Assembly (NCBI RefSeq): GCF_001613145.1
Contig: NZ_BDBU01000061.1
Coordinates: 1 to 44,422, forward strand
Length of the DNA stretch: 44,422 bases
Source of the DNA: Nocardia jejuensis NBRC 103114
Lineage (GTDB): Bacteria; Actinomycetota; Actinomycetes; Mycobacteriales; Mycobacteriaceae
Direction: 5' to 3'
Part shown: piece by piece, positions 29,654 through 38,742 of the stretch
How the letters are laid out: the number at the start of each line of letters is the position of its first letter
Position numbering within the stretch: position 1 is the first letter of the stretch
Notes under the pieces: generated by a model
The model's input: the letters and a program-made list of their open reading frames with translations, nothing else
Databases searched by the model: none
Told to the model about the DNA's origin: nothing
Made by a program: the position numbers and the translations under genes

Positions 29654-31149
29654 GCCAGCCAGGTCCGTTCCAGCTGCATTCGCCCGAAGCCGCCGAGAGT
29701 GGGCAGATCACGCACCCGGGAGGAGGCGATGTCGATGCCGTCGCCCATGCCCCACACCAGATATCCGCCGCGGTCGTACTGGATGCGCTGCAGCGCGCGG
29801 GAGTCGGCGGCCTGATCCGCGTCGGTCGGCGCGGCCAGCGACGCCGTGGTGGCCGCATCGAATTCCGCGTCGTGGAAGGCGGTTTCGTTGCGGTTGCTGG
29901 CGGAGTTCATCAGTTTGGCGGCGTAGAACAGGGTGGAATCGTTGGTGCCCCAGTTGACCGTGTACAGCGGAGCCTTCAGCCATGTCTGGTCGTAGAAGGT
30001 ATTGGACTCCTGCACAACCACTTCCAGCTGCACGCCGGCCTCGCGTGCCTGGGTGGCGAACAGCTTGGCCGACTCGACTTCGCCGGCAGCCTCGGCCTTG
30101 GTGTAGAGCTGATAGGTGCGGCCGGTATCGAACCGGGCGTCGGCCAGCAGGGTGCGGGCCCGGGTCAGATCACGTGTGCGCTGTGGAATGGACTTGTCGT
30201 ACAGGGGATCTCCGGTGCCGAGAATGTCGTTGGCGACACCGCCGTAGCCCGAGTACACCTGGGTCACCATGGCGTCGCGGTCCACCGCCAGGCGCAAGGC
30301 CTCGCGTACCCGGGCGTCCGCGAACGGGCCGTCGGAGGTCCGCATGGCCAGGGCGAGCGCGATATCGTTGGGGCGGCGCACGACCTGCAGATCACCGCGA
30401 CCCTCGGCGGTGCGACCGGCGATCGCGCCCACATTGGACGCCAGGTCGATCTGTCCGCTGATCGCGGCGTTCGAGAGCGCGTCGACGCTCTCGAACAGGC
30501 TCACCTCGATGGCGTCCAATTTCGGTGCGGGCCCGTACCACTGGTCATTGCGCACCAACCGTGCGTTGCCCTGCCGGTACGACTCCAGCGTGAAGGGGCC
30601 GGTGCCGACGGCCTTGGTGAAGTCGGTGGTTCCCTGCTTGAGGGTGAAGGTCATCAGCCGAACCAGCAGCGGGATCTGAGTGTTGGGTGAAGTCGTTTGC
30701 AGAACAATACGATTGGATCCGTCCGCGGTGATGTCCTCGGGCCTCGAGACCGGCATCTTGGACTCGCCGCCGACCTCGCGCAGTCGCCGCAGCGACCACA
30801 CCACGTCCTCCACGGTCACCGCGCTGCCGTCGTGGAAACGCGCGCCCTCGGCCAGGGTGAATGACCAGCGGGTGTGCTGCGCGTCCGGTTCCCAGGAAGA
30901 GGCAAGGCGGGGAACGACATTCGGATTGTTGCCGGGCACGGTCAGTGCGTCGTAGACCAGCGACGTGATCAGGAAGTCGCTGTCGTTGGGGAGATTGGCG
31001 TGCGGATCCCGCTCCAGTTTCGACACCCGGCCCAGCGCCCCGACCCGCAGCGTCCCGCCCGCCGAGTTCCCCTTGGCGCACGCTGCCAGCAGGAGCGCCG
31101 CGCCCAATCCCGCACCCGCCCGCAGTACCTGCCGTCTGGTCGCCGTCAC
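29650..31149 (-). CDS. extracytoplasmic solute-binding lipoprotein, family 5 (Tat-type)
   Basis: A 499-residue binding protein of the DppA/OppA family. The signal TRRQVLRAGAGLGAALLLAAC has a twin arginine pair and a lipobox (LAAC), so it is probably exported by the Tat route and lipid-anchored. The mature part has LGRVSKLERDPHANLPNDSD, LVYDALTVPGNNPNVVPRLA, the WSFTLAEGARFHDGSAVTVE hallmark and VREALRLAVDRDAMVTQV. Tat export often means folding with a cofactor before export. A DtxR/IdeR-like box lies 46-64 bp upstream, so iron or a metal chelate is a candidate substrate (inference). GTG 31149 has GAGAGG 8 nt upstream. Confidence 0.92.
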   Translation of the reverse strand: MTATRRQVLRAGAGLGAALLLAACAKGNSAGGTLRVGALGRVSKLERDPHANLPNDSDFLITSLVYDALTVPGNNPNVVPRLASSWEPDAQHTRWSFTLAEGARFHDGSAVTVEDVVWSLRRLREVGGESKMPVSRPEDITADGSNRIVLQTTSPNTQIPLLVRLMTFTLKQGTTDFTKAVGTGPFTLESYRQGNARLVRNDQWYGPAPKLDAIEVSLFESVDALSNAAISGQIDLASNVGAIAGRTAEGRGDLQVVRRPNDIALALAMRTSDGPFADARVREALRLAVDRDAMVTQVYSGYGGVANDILGTGDPLYDKSIPQRTRDLTRARTLLADARFDTGRTYQLYTKAEAAGEVESAKLFATQAREAGVQLEVVVQESNTFYDQTWLKAPLYTVNWGTNDSTLFYAAKLMNSASNRNETAFHDAEFDAATTASLAAPTDADQAADSRALQRIQYDRGGYLVWGMGDGIDIASSRVRDLPTLGGFGRMQLERTWLA

Positions 31150-31162
31150 AATCGCACCCTCT

Positions 31163-31176
31163 CGAAAGAACTTTCG
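31163..31176. promoter_or_regulatory. 6-bp-arm palindrome in leader of ABC operon
   Basis: CGAAAG-AA-CTTTCG, a perfect 14-bp palindrome 13 bp upstream of the binding protein start. It could be a protein site or a small leader hairpin ahead of the ribosome-binding site. Confidence 0.4.
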
Positions 31177-31194
31177 CCCGGAAGTACCTTGCGG

Positions 31195-31213
31195 TGAGCA
31201 GAGGCTACCCTAA
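31195..31213. promoter_or_regulatory. candidate DtxR/IdeR-like box
   Basis: TGAGCAGAGGCTACCCTAA matches the IdeR/DtxR consensus TTAGGTTAGGCTAACCTAA at 14 of 19 positions, with the right half nearly complete. It lies upstream of the ABC importer start on the opposite strand. Not tested by matrix scoring. Confidence 0.35.
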
Positions 31214-31304
31214 GCATGGTGTCGAGTCCGGTTGTTCGCAAGACCCCCATCGGCCGGCCGGTGCTGCGACCGAGCCCACGTTTCCCGGTGACCGTCTGCG
31301 GCGA

Positions 31305-31310
31305 TAGCGT
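31305..31310 (+). promoter_or_regulatory. -10 box of SRPBCC-epimerase gene (leaderless)
   Basis: TAGCGT, 6 nt before ATG 31317. Confidence 0.45.
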
Positions 31311-31316
31311 CGACGT

Positions 31317-32699
31317 ATGCCTCGTACAGCGACGTACACCCAGTTCATCGCGCTTCCGCCGCAGCGACTCTGGAGCGTGCTCGGCGATCCGGCTCGGTGG
31401 CCGGAGTGGAATCCCGCCGTCACCTCGGTGACTCTGCGCGGGGCGCCGGCCGTCGGCGCCGCCGGTGACTATCTGCCGCGCGGGCGGGTGAGCGAGGCGA
31501 TACACGACCGGATGGCGAAACCGTTCGTGCTGTCCACCTTCGTGCCCGATCGCGAATTGAGCATCGAGCAGCCCGAGCCCGCGGGAACCATGCGACTGCG
31601 CTGGACGCTGACCCCGCGTCCGGGTGGCACCGAACTGAGCGAGCAGCTCACCTTCAGCGGGGCCTCGGCTCCGGTGTTCCGAAGGGTGGTCGGGGACAAT
31701 CTGCAGGCCGATGTGCGCACCGCCTTCGCGCGGCTGGCCCGACTCGCGGGACTGGAACCGGACCCCGATGCCTTGACCGCGGTGATCGCGGGCGGCACCG
31801 GAGCGCTCGGCCGCAAGATCGCCGCCGATCTGACCTGCCGGGGGCATCGGGTGAGCATCCTGACCCGCCGTGCGGATCCGGCGTTGCCGTACACCCAGTA
31901 CGAGTGGGACGGGCGGACAGTGGGGGATTGGGTTGCGGCGCTGCGGAACCCGGGGCGCACCGCGCTGATCAATCTGGCCGGGAAGCTGGTCGACTGCCGT
32001 CCCACCGATCGCAATATCGCCGAATTGCGCAGCAGCCGAGTCGATTCGACCCGTGCGCTGGTCGCGGCGTCCGAGTCGCTGGATCGGCCGCTGGACTACT
32101 GGCTGCAAGCGAGCACCACCGCGATCTGGGCGGATGCCGGTGAAATCCGCTGCACCGAAACCACTCCGCTGCCGGTCCCCGGTCTGCCGCAGATGACCGG
32201 TGTGGCGCAGCCGTGGGAGGAAGCCCTCGAGGGGGCGAACGCCGAGCGCCGGAGCATTCTGCGCACCTCGATCGTGCTGGATCCGGACGCGCCCGCGCTG
32301 CGCACCCTCGCCACGCTGACCCGCGCGGGACTTGGAGGCAGTGTGGGCGACGGCACGCAGTGGTTCAGCTGGATCCATCTCGACGATTGGCTCGCCATCG
32401 TGCGCGCCGCGCTCGGGTTGGATTCGGAGGTGGTGCTGCCGGAGGGAATCCTGGTGGCCGCCACGGACTTTCCTGTCCGCAATCGGGAACTCATGACGGC
32501 TCTGCGCAGGCGGTTGCGCCGCCCCTGGTCGCCGCCGACCCCCGCCGCGGCGCTCACGATCGGTGCGATCTTCCTGCGCACCGATCCGGCACTCGGGCTC
32601 ACGGGGCGGCACGCCACCTCGGATGTGTTGCGCGCGGCCGGGTTCCGCTTCCGCTATCCCACGCTGGAGGAGGCGCTGAGCGATCTGTTGCCGCGTTGA
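31317..32699 (+). CDS. SRPBCC domain fused to epimerase (TIGR01777/SDR39U1-like)
   Basis: A 460-residue two-domain protein. Residues 1-145 are an SRPBCC/polyketide-cyclase-type ligand-binding fold (TYTQFIALPPQRLWSVLGDP, RWPEWNPAVTSVTLRG...RVVGDNLQADVRTAFARLAR). Residues about 155-460 are an extended SDR: TAVIAGGTGALGRKIAADL is the dinucleotide loop, then INLAGKLVDCRPTDRNIAEL, SSRVDSTRALVAASESL, LQASTTAIWADAG, TSIVLDPDAPAL and FSWIHLDDWLAIV. This matches the TIGR01777 epimerase family, whose physiological reaction is unknown; fusions with SRPBCC recur in actinobacteria. ATG 31317 is set by the TAGCGT box 6 nt upstream. Confidence 0.9.
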   Translation: MPRTATYTQFIALPPQRLWSVLGDPARWPEWNPAVTSVTLRGAPAVGAAGDYLPRGRVSEAIHDRMAKPFVLSTFVPDRELSIEQPEPAGTMRLRWTLTPRPGGTELSEQLTFSGASAPVFRRVVGDNLQADVRTAFARLARLAGLEPDPDALTAVIAGGTGALGRKIAADLTCRGHRVSILTRRADPALPYTQYEWDGRTVGDWVAALRNPGRTALINLAGKLVDCRPTDRNIAELRSSRVDSTRALVAASESLDRPLDYWLQASTTAIWADAGEIRCTETTPLPVPGLPQMTGVAQPWEEALEGANAERRSILRTSIVLDPDAPALRTLATLTRAGLGGSVGDGTQWFSWIHLDDWLAIVRAALGLDSEVVLPEGILVAATDFPVRNRELMTALRRRLRRPWSPPTPAAALTIGAIFLRTDPALGLTGRHATSDVLRAAGFRFRYPTLEEALSDLLPR

Positions 32700-32842
32700 G
32701 AAATGCGCGCGATCCCACTCCGTGACGCCGGGGCTCGATTTCCCGCCCCCGGACCAGGAGCGGAGCTACGCTGAACTCGAAGACAACGATGTCAAATTGA
32801 TCTCCGGACGGTGCGCCGCCCGGGATCGCGAGGGAGTTCAGC

Positions 32843-33688
32843 GTGGAAACCTTCGACCACCGCGGCCGTGCCGTCGCCTATGACCGTTACGGCAGCGGAT
32901 CGCCGATCGTACTGCTGCACAACGCCGGTGCGAATCGCCGGATCTGGGACGAGCAGGTCGCGGCGCTGCGTTCCGGGCACGAGGTGTTCGCGCTGGACCT
33001 GCCGGGCTACGGGCACTCCGAGCGTCCCGCCGACGGCTACCGGCTCGCCGATTACACCGCTCTGCTCGACGCCTTCGTCGAAGCGCATCGCCTCACCGAC
33101 GTCACCCTGATCGGCAATTGCCTCGGTGCGGCCACCTCGCTGAGCTACGCCATCCGGCATCCGGATCGCGTGCGCGGACTGGTGCTGATCAACCTCCTCA
33201 CCCGGAATACCGTGCGCCGCGGGCGATCCGCCGCACTGGCCTGGGCCGATGGCAAGCTTCCCCTCGGCCGACCGGCCGAGGCGCTGCGGTTACCCGCTCT
33301 GATCATCGATCAGATCGTCACCAACCAGCTCGGCGAGCGGGGGCGGGCCCGGCAGTTGCAGCGCTCGGAGAAACTCCGGGCCTTCTGGGGTGACAAGGGC
33401 CGCTTGGCCGCACTGCACGGGCTCGTTCAGGGGTTCCCGGCGTACGCCGCGCTCGACACCTTCACACCACCCGCGAACTTCCCGCCCATCTGCACGATCT
33501 GGGGTGCGCAGAACCGCATCCTGTCGGCCGAAGCGGGGGCACGGGTCAACCTGACATTGCGGCCGCGCACCGCCGAGGTGCTGGCCGACTGCGGCCACCT
33601 GCCGATGGTCGAGGACCCGGAACGAGTCACCGCCATCATCCAGGAGTTCCTCGTCTCCACCCCGGAGCATCCCGTCCGGCAGGGGTGA
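32843..33688 (+). CDS. alpha/beta hydrolase with Cys nucleophile
   Basis: A 281-residue alpha/beta hydrolase: YGSGSPIVLLHNAGANRRIW (oxyanion loop), FALDLPGYGHSERPADGYRL, and the nucleophile elbow LIGNCLGAATSLS, where C93 replaces the usual serine. The late strand carries ICTIWGAQNRILS, with N224 where an aspartate is common, and the catalytic histidine is H252 (ADCGHLPMVEDPE). The Cys-Asn-His set makes the reaction hard to predict (hydrolase, lyase or thioesterase-like). GTG 32843 has GGGAG 6 nt upstream. About 140 bp of apparently empty DNA separates it from the SRPBCC-epimerase gene. Confidence 0.88.
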   Translation: METFDHRGRAVAYDRYGSGSPIVLLHNAGANRRIWDEQVAALRSGHEVFALDLPGYGHSERPADGYRLADYTALLDAFVEAHRLTDVTLIGNCLGAATSLSYAIRHPDRVRGLVLINLLTRNTVRRGRSAALAWADGKLPLGRPAEALRLPALIIDQIVTNQLGERGRARQLQRSEKLRAFWGDKGRLAALHGLVQGFPAYAALDTFTPPANFPPICTIWGAQNRILSAEAGARVNLTLRPRTAEVLADCGHLPMVEDPERVTAIIQEFLVSTPEHPVRQG

Positions 33689-33714
33689 GCTGTCCGGTCC
33701 GGCCGCGCTTTCGC

Positions 33715-33731
33715 CATAACCGGAGGTTATG
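33715..33731. promoter_or_regulatory. perfect palindrome upstream of DoxX-like gene
   Basis: CATAACC-GGA-GGTTATG: perfect 7-bp arms with a 3-bp centre, about 100 bp upstream of the DoxX-like start. Size and symmetry fit a MarR/HxlR- or TetR-type operator. Confidence 0.55.
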
Positions 33732-33832
33732 AAAGCCGGTATTGGCGCTCTCGTATGTCCCTGGCGAGGCTGAGATCAGCGCGCCGCGAATCCGCCCCGC
33801 GCTGTCGGAACCAAGCGTCAGGGAGATCCACC

Positions 33833-34183
33833 ATGGCCGTACTCGGCATTGCCGTCCTGCTCGTCACGATCGCGGCAAATGCCGCCGAGTCGGTTGCCAA
33901 CTTCGCACGTGCGAAGTTCGTGGTGGCCAATATGGCGCAGGTGCGGGTGCCCGAGTCCATGCTGCCGCTCCTGGGCGCGTGCAAGGGCGCCGGTGCGATC
34001 GGGCTGGCGCTCGGGTTGGCCGGGGTCACATCCCTCGGCATCGCGGCCGCCGCCGGGCTGATCGTGTTCTTCGTCATCGCGGTCGGGGTCCACATCCGGA
34101 CCGGGGTACTGCACAACATCGCCTTCCCGCTCGGGTTCCTGGCCCTGTCGGCCGCCTCGCTCGGGGCGATGCTCGCGTACTGA
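33833..34183 (+). CDS. DoxX-like membrane protein
   Basis: A 116-residue protein with four TM helices: MAVLGIAVLLVTIAANAAES, FVVANMAQVRVPESMLPLLG with KGAGAIGLALGLAGVTSLGI, AAAAGLIVFFVIAVGVHIRT and NIAFPLGFLALSAASLGAML. This is the DoxX/DoxD-like family; members couple to quinone or thiosulfate oxidation in some bacteria and to membrane thiol homeostasis in mycobacteria. ATG 33833 is supported by GGGAGA just upstream; the in-frame ATG at 33755 would add a charged 26-residue extension unlike the family. Confidence 0.85.
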   Translation: MAVLGIAVLLVTIAANAAESVANFARAKFVVANMAQVRVPESMLPLLGACKGAGAIGLALGLAGVTSLGIAAAAGLIVFFVIAVGVHIRTGVLHNIAFPLGFLALSAASLGAMLAY

Positions 34184-34209
34184 GTACTCGGTCTGCACGG
34201 CCCCGAACA

Positions 34210-34223
34210 GGCAATTGGTTGCC
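34210..34223. promoter_or_regulatory. inverted repeat upstream of LAL regulator promoter
   Basis: GGCAA-TTGG-TTGCC, perfect 5-bp arms, 20 bp upstream of the -35 box of the LuxR-type gene. The position suits an activator site. Confidence 0.35.
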
Positions 34224-34243
34224 GTGGGCACCATTTCGCCCGT

Positions 34244-34272
34244 TTGCCGGATTGCGACGCGCCGCATAGGTT
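34244..34272 (+). promoter_or_regulatory. promoter of LAL-type LuxR regulator
   Basis: -35 TTGCCG (34244-34249), 17-bp spacer, -10 TAGGTT (34267-34272), then 7 nt to GTG 34280. Both boxes and spacing are good, and they argue against TTG 34244 as the start codon. Confidence 0.6.
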
Positions 34273-34279
34273 GTCGCAT

Positions 34280-36961
34280 GTGCTGTACGGTCGTTCTCCC
34301 GAAGTACAGCAGATCGGACACCTGCTGAGCGCCGCGCTCGAGGGCCGCAGCGGTGCGCTCGCCGTCATCGCCGAGGCGGGCGAAGGCAAGTCCGCGCTGC
34401 TGCAGTATGCCGCGGAACAGGCCGAGGCGGGCTGGCGGATTCTCCGATGTTCCGGCGTGGAAACCGAATCCGAACTGCCCTTCGCCGGACTGCATCTGCT
34501 GCTCGCGTCCGCGCTCGGCCAGATCGAGGCCCTGCCGGAACCGCAACAGAAGGCGCTCGGCGGCGCCGTCGGACTCTGCCCCGGCGACGGAGCCGACCGC
34601 TTCCTGATCGGCGTCGCCACCCTCACCCTGCTGTCCGAACTCTGCGCGGACGGCCCGGTGCTGTGCCTCATCGACGATGCGCAATGGCTGGACCGTTCCT
34701 CCGCCGATGCCCTGCTCTTCGCCGCCCGCCGACTCGGCGCGGAAGGCATCGTCATGCTCTTCGCGGGCCGCCGCGATTTCGAACCGCAGGGCCTGCCCGA
34801 ACTGCGGCTCGGCCCACTGGACACCATCGCCTCCGCGGCCCTGCTCGGCGAGCGCTGGCCCGGACTCGGCTCGGAGCAGCGCGCCCGGGTGCTGCGCGAT
34901 GCCGCCGGAAATCCCTTGGCGCTGCTGGAATTCCCGTGCATGAACCGTGAGTCCTCGCCTGCGGAACCGCTCCCGCTGCCGCGCCGTCTGCAGACCGGGT
35001 ACGAGCGGCAGATCGGCGAACACGACGAAGCCGCGCGCACCGCCATGCTCGTCGTCGCCGCCGAGGAGACCGGTGATCTCGGGCTGGTGCTGGCGGCACT
35101 GGGACTGCTCGGGTATTCGGCCGAAGCGCTCGCCGCCGCCGAGCGCTCGAACATGGTGCTGATCCAGGGGCAGAGCGTCACCTTCCGGCATCCGCTCAAG
35201 CGGTCCGCCGCCTATCACAGCGCCTCCTTCACTCAGCGGCTCGCGGTGCACGCCGCCATTGCCGCTGTGCTGGTGGACAATCCGGTGCGCAGCGCCTGGC
35301 ATCTGGCCGCTGCCAGCACCGGGCCCGATGAAACCGTCGCCGCCGCACTGGAGTTCGCCGCGGAGCAGGCGCGCGAGCGCACCGGCCACGCGGCCGCCGC
35401 CGCGGCGCTGGAGCGGGCGGCCCGACTCACCCCGGATCCCGGGATGCGCGCCCGGCGACTCGTGCTCGCGGTCGAAACCGCCTCGCAGGCAGGACATACC
35501 GAGCGTGCGCTGCGCCTGGCCGAGGCCGCCGATCAGCTGCCGCTCGGCCCGGTCGAGCGCGCCCGCGTGATCGGCACCCGCGCGCTCATCGAGTTCGAGC
35601 ACGGTTCCCTGCACCGGGCCAATCAGCTCATGATCGAGGCCGCCGACCAGGTCGCCGAGATCGAGCCCGAGCGCGCGGTGTTCCTGTTGATCGAAGCGGG
35701 CCGCATCGCCTGGACCGCGGGCGATCGGGTCGCCTTCCGAGTCGCCTACGACCGGCTCTATGCCCTGCCGAGCGATGCGGTGGAAGGTCCGGTGGCGGCG
35801 CTTCGCGGCGGAATCGCGCTGCTGGAGGGCAATCTCGACGAGGGCATCGCCATCATTCGCGCCAACGTCCTGTTCAGTCGCGTGGTGCCGATCGAAATGA
35901 TCTCGCTGCGACTGGCTTTCGCCCTGCAGGCCGCGCTCATCGGCGATATGCCGCTCGCGCGTGAGCAATTGATCGAGCTGGTCGACCTGGTGCGTGAGCG
36001 CGGCATGATCGGCTGGTACCCGGCTGTCGGCTGCACGCTGGCCACCGCCGAGATGATCATCGGGCGGCTGCGCGAAGCCGAGATCACCGCGGTCCAGACC
36101 GCACGCGTCGCCGCCGATATCGGTCAGCCCGGCCGGGTCGCCGGAGCCGAGGCGGTGCTGGCGATCATCTCGGCGCTTCAGGGTGACGAGGCGCGCTGCC
36201 GCGAGCTCGCCGACCGCAATCTGCGCAGCGCCCCGGGCGATTACAACGCCGTCGACATCACCCATTTCGAATGGGCGCTGGCCCTGCTCGACCTGGGCCA
36301 GGGCCGCTACGAGCATGCGCTGTCCAGGCTCGAATCACTGCACCAGGCCACCGACATGGCGCGCGGTCACTGGATCGACCTGCTCTCGGATCTGGTGGAG
36401 GCGGCCGCGCGGCTGCGCGAACCGCTGCGCGCCGCCGCCGCGCTCACCGAGATCGAGGCGTGGTCCGCCGCGTTGGACACCCCGTGGGCCGAAGCGCTCA
36501 TGCTCAGCTGCCAGGGCATGCTGCGCGGCGACGGTGAACTGCTGGCCCGGGCGTTGAAGCTGCACGCGGTGGCCGACCGGTGGTTCGACCACGCCCGCAC
36601 CTCGCTGTTCTACGGCGAATGGCTGCGCCGTGAACGCCGGATGCACGAGGCCCGGACCCATCTGCGCAAGGCGCTGGACACCTTCGACCGGCTCGGCGCG
36701 GCGCTCTGGGCCGACCGGGCGCGCGTCGAACTACGCGCCGCCGGTGAGGGTTCGGTGCCCGAGCCGGAGGACGACGTCTCGGCCCGGCTCACCCCGCAGG
36801 AGCTTCAGGTGGTTCGGCTCGCGGCGCACGGCGCGACCAACAAGGAGATCGCCGCCCAGCTGTTCCTGAGTCCGAAAACCGTTGGGCACCACCTGTATCG
36901 GGCTTTCCCTAAACTCGGCGTGAGCAACCGGGTGGAGCTGGCGCGGCTGAAGATCGCCTGA
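34280..36961 (+). CDS. LAL-family ATP-binding LuxR transcriptional regulator
   Basis: An 893-residue regulator of the large ATP-binding LuxR (LAL/MalT-like) type. N-terminal AAA/STAND domain: VLYGRSPEVQQIGHLLSAAL, Walker A AEAGEGKSALLQYA (about residues 33-46), Walker B VLCLIDDAQWLDRSSADALL, and RDAAGNPLALLEFP. A long helical repeat region (about 300-820, tetratricopeptide-like, many Ala/Leu/Arg) follows, and a C-terminal LuxR helix-turn-helix: LTPQELQVVRLAAHGATNKE and IAAQLFLSPKTVGHHLYRAF. It probably responds to an unknown small ligand or protein partner. GTG 34280 is chosen because the promoter predicts a leaderless transcript starting there. It converges with pgi, 13 bp between stops. Confidence 0.95.
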   Translation: MLYGRSPEVQQIGHLLSAALEGRSGALAVIAEAGEGKSALLQYAAEQAEAGWRILRCSGVETESELPFAGLHLLLASALGQIEALPEPQQKALGGAVGLCPGDGADRFLIGVATLTLLSELCADGPVLCLIDDAQWLDRSSADALLFAARRLGAEGIVMLFAGRRDFEPQGLPELRLGPLDTIASAALLGERWPGLGSEQRARVLRDAAGNPLALLEFPCMNRESSPAEPLPLPRRLQTGYERQIGEHDEAARTAMLVVAAEETGDLGLVLAALGLLGYSAEALAAAERSNMVLIQGQSVTFRHPLKRSAAYHSASFTQRLAVHAAIAAVLVDNPVRSAWHLAAASTGPDETVAAALEFAAEQARERTGHAAAAAALERAARLTPDPGMRARRLVLAVETASQAGHTERALRLAEAADQLPLGPVERARVIGTRALIEFEHGSLHRANQLMIEAADQVAEIEPERAVFLLIEAGRIAWTAGDRVAFRVAYDRLYALPSDAVEGPVAALRGGIALLEGNLDEGIAIIRANVLFSRVVPIEMISLRLAFALQAALIGDMPLAREQLIELVDLVRERGMIGWYPAVGCTLATAEMIIGRLREAEITAVQTARVAADIGQPGRVAGAEAVLAIISALQGDEARCRELADRNLRSAPGDYNAVDITHFEWALALLDLGQGRYEHALSRLESLHQATDMARGHWIDLLSDLVEAAARLREPLRAAAALTEIEAWSAALDTPWAEALMLSCQGMLRGDGELLARALKLHAVADRWFDHARTSLFYGEWLRRERRMHEARTHLRKALDTFDRLGAALWADRARVELRAAGEGSVPEPEDDVSARLTPQELQVVRLAAHGATNKEIAAQLFLSPKTVGHHLYRAFPKLGVSNRVELARLKIA

Positions 36962-36974
36962 GCGACCGGGGTGC

Positions 36975-38615
<1,641 letters not shown>

Positions 38616-38623
38616 GACCGCCG

Positions 38624-38629
38624 AGGTTA
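38624..38629 (-). promoter_or_regulatory. -10 box of pgi
   Basis: TAACCT on the minus strand, 8 nt before GTG 38615. Confidence 0.4.
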
Positions 38630-38730
38630 CAACCCGAAAATGCAACCCGCAGGTAACAAACGGTGATTCGTGGTATTCACCCTGGGCAGCGACCGATTCG
38701 AGTTTGCGGCCCAGCCCGGAAATCCGAGCC

Positions 38731-38736
38731 TAGGCT
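38731..38736 (+). promoter_or_regulatory. -10 box of succinate-semialdehyde dehydrogenase gene
   Basis: TAGGCT, 6 nt before ATG 38743; no Shine-Dalgarno sequence, so the mRNA is probably leaderless. Confidence 0.5.
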
Positions 38737-38742
38737 GGCGGC

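Noticed and set aside
34244..34279. TTG 34244 as start of the LAL regulator
   Set aside because: That codon is the -35 box (TTGCCG) of a well-spaced promoter whose -10 lies 7 nt before GTG 34280.
33818..36316. 832-residue antisense ORF across the LAL regulator
   Set aside because: Shadow frame; no start context, no motif, and the sense gene is well supported.
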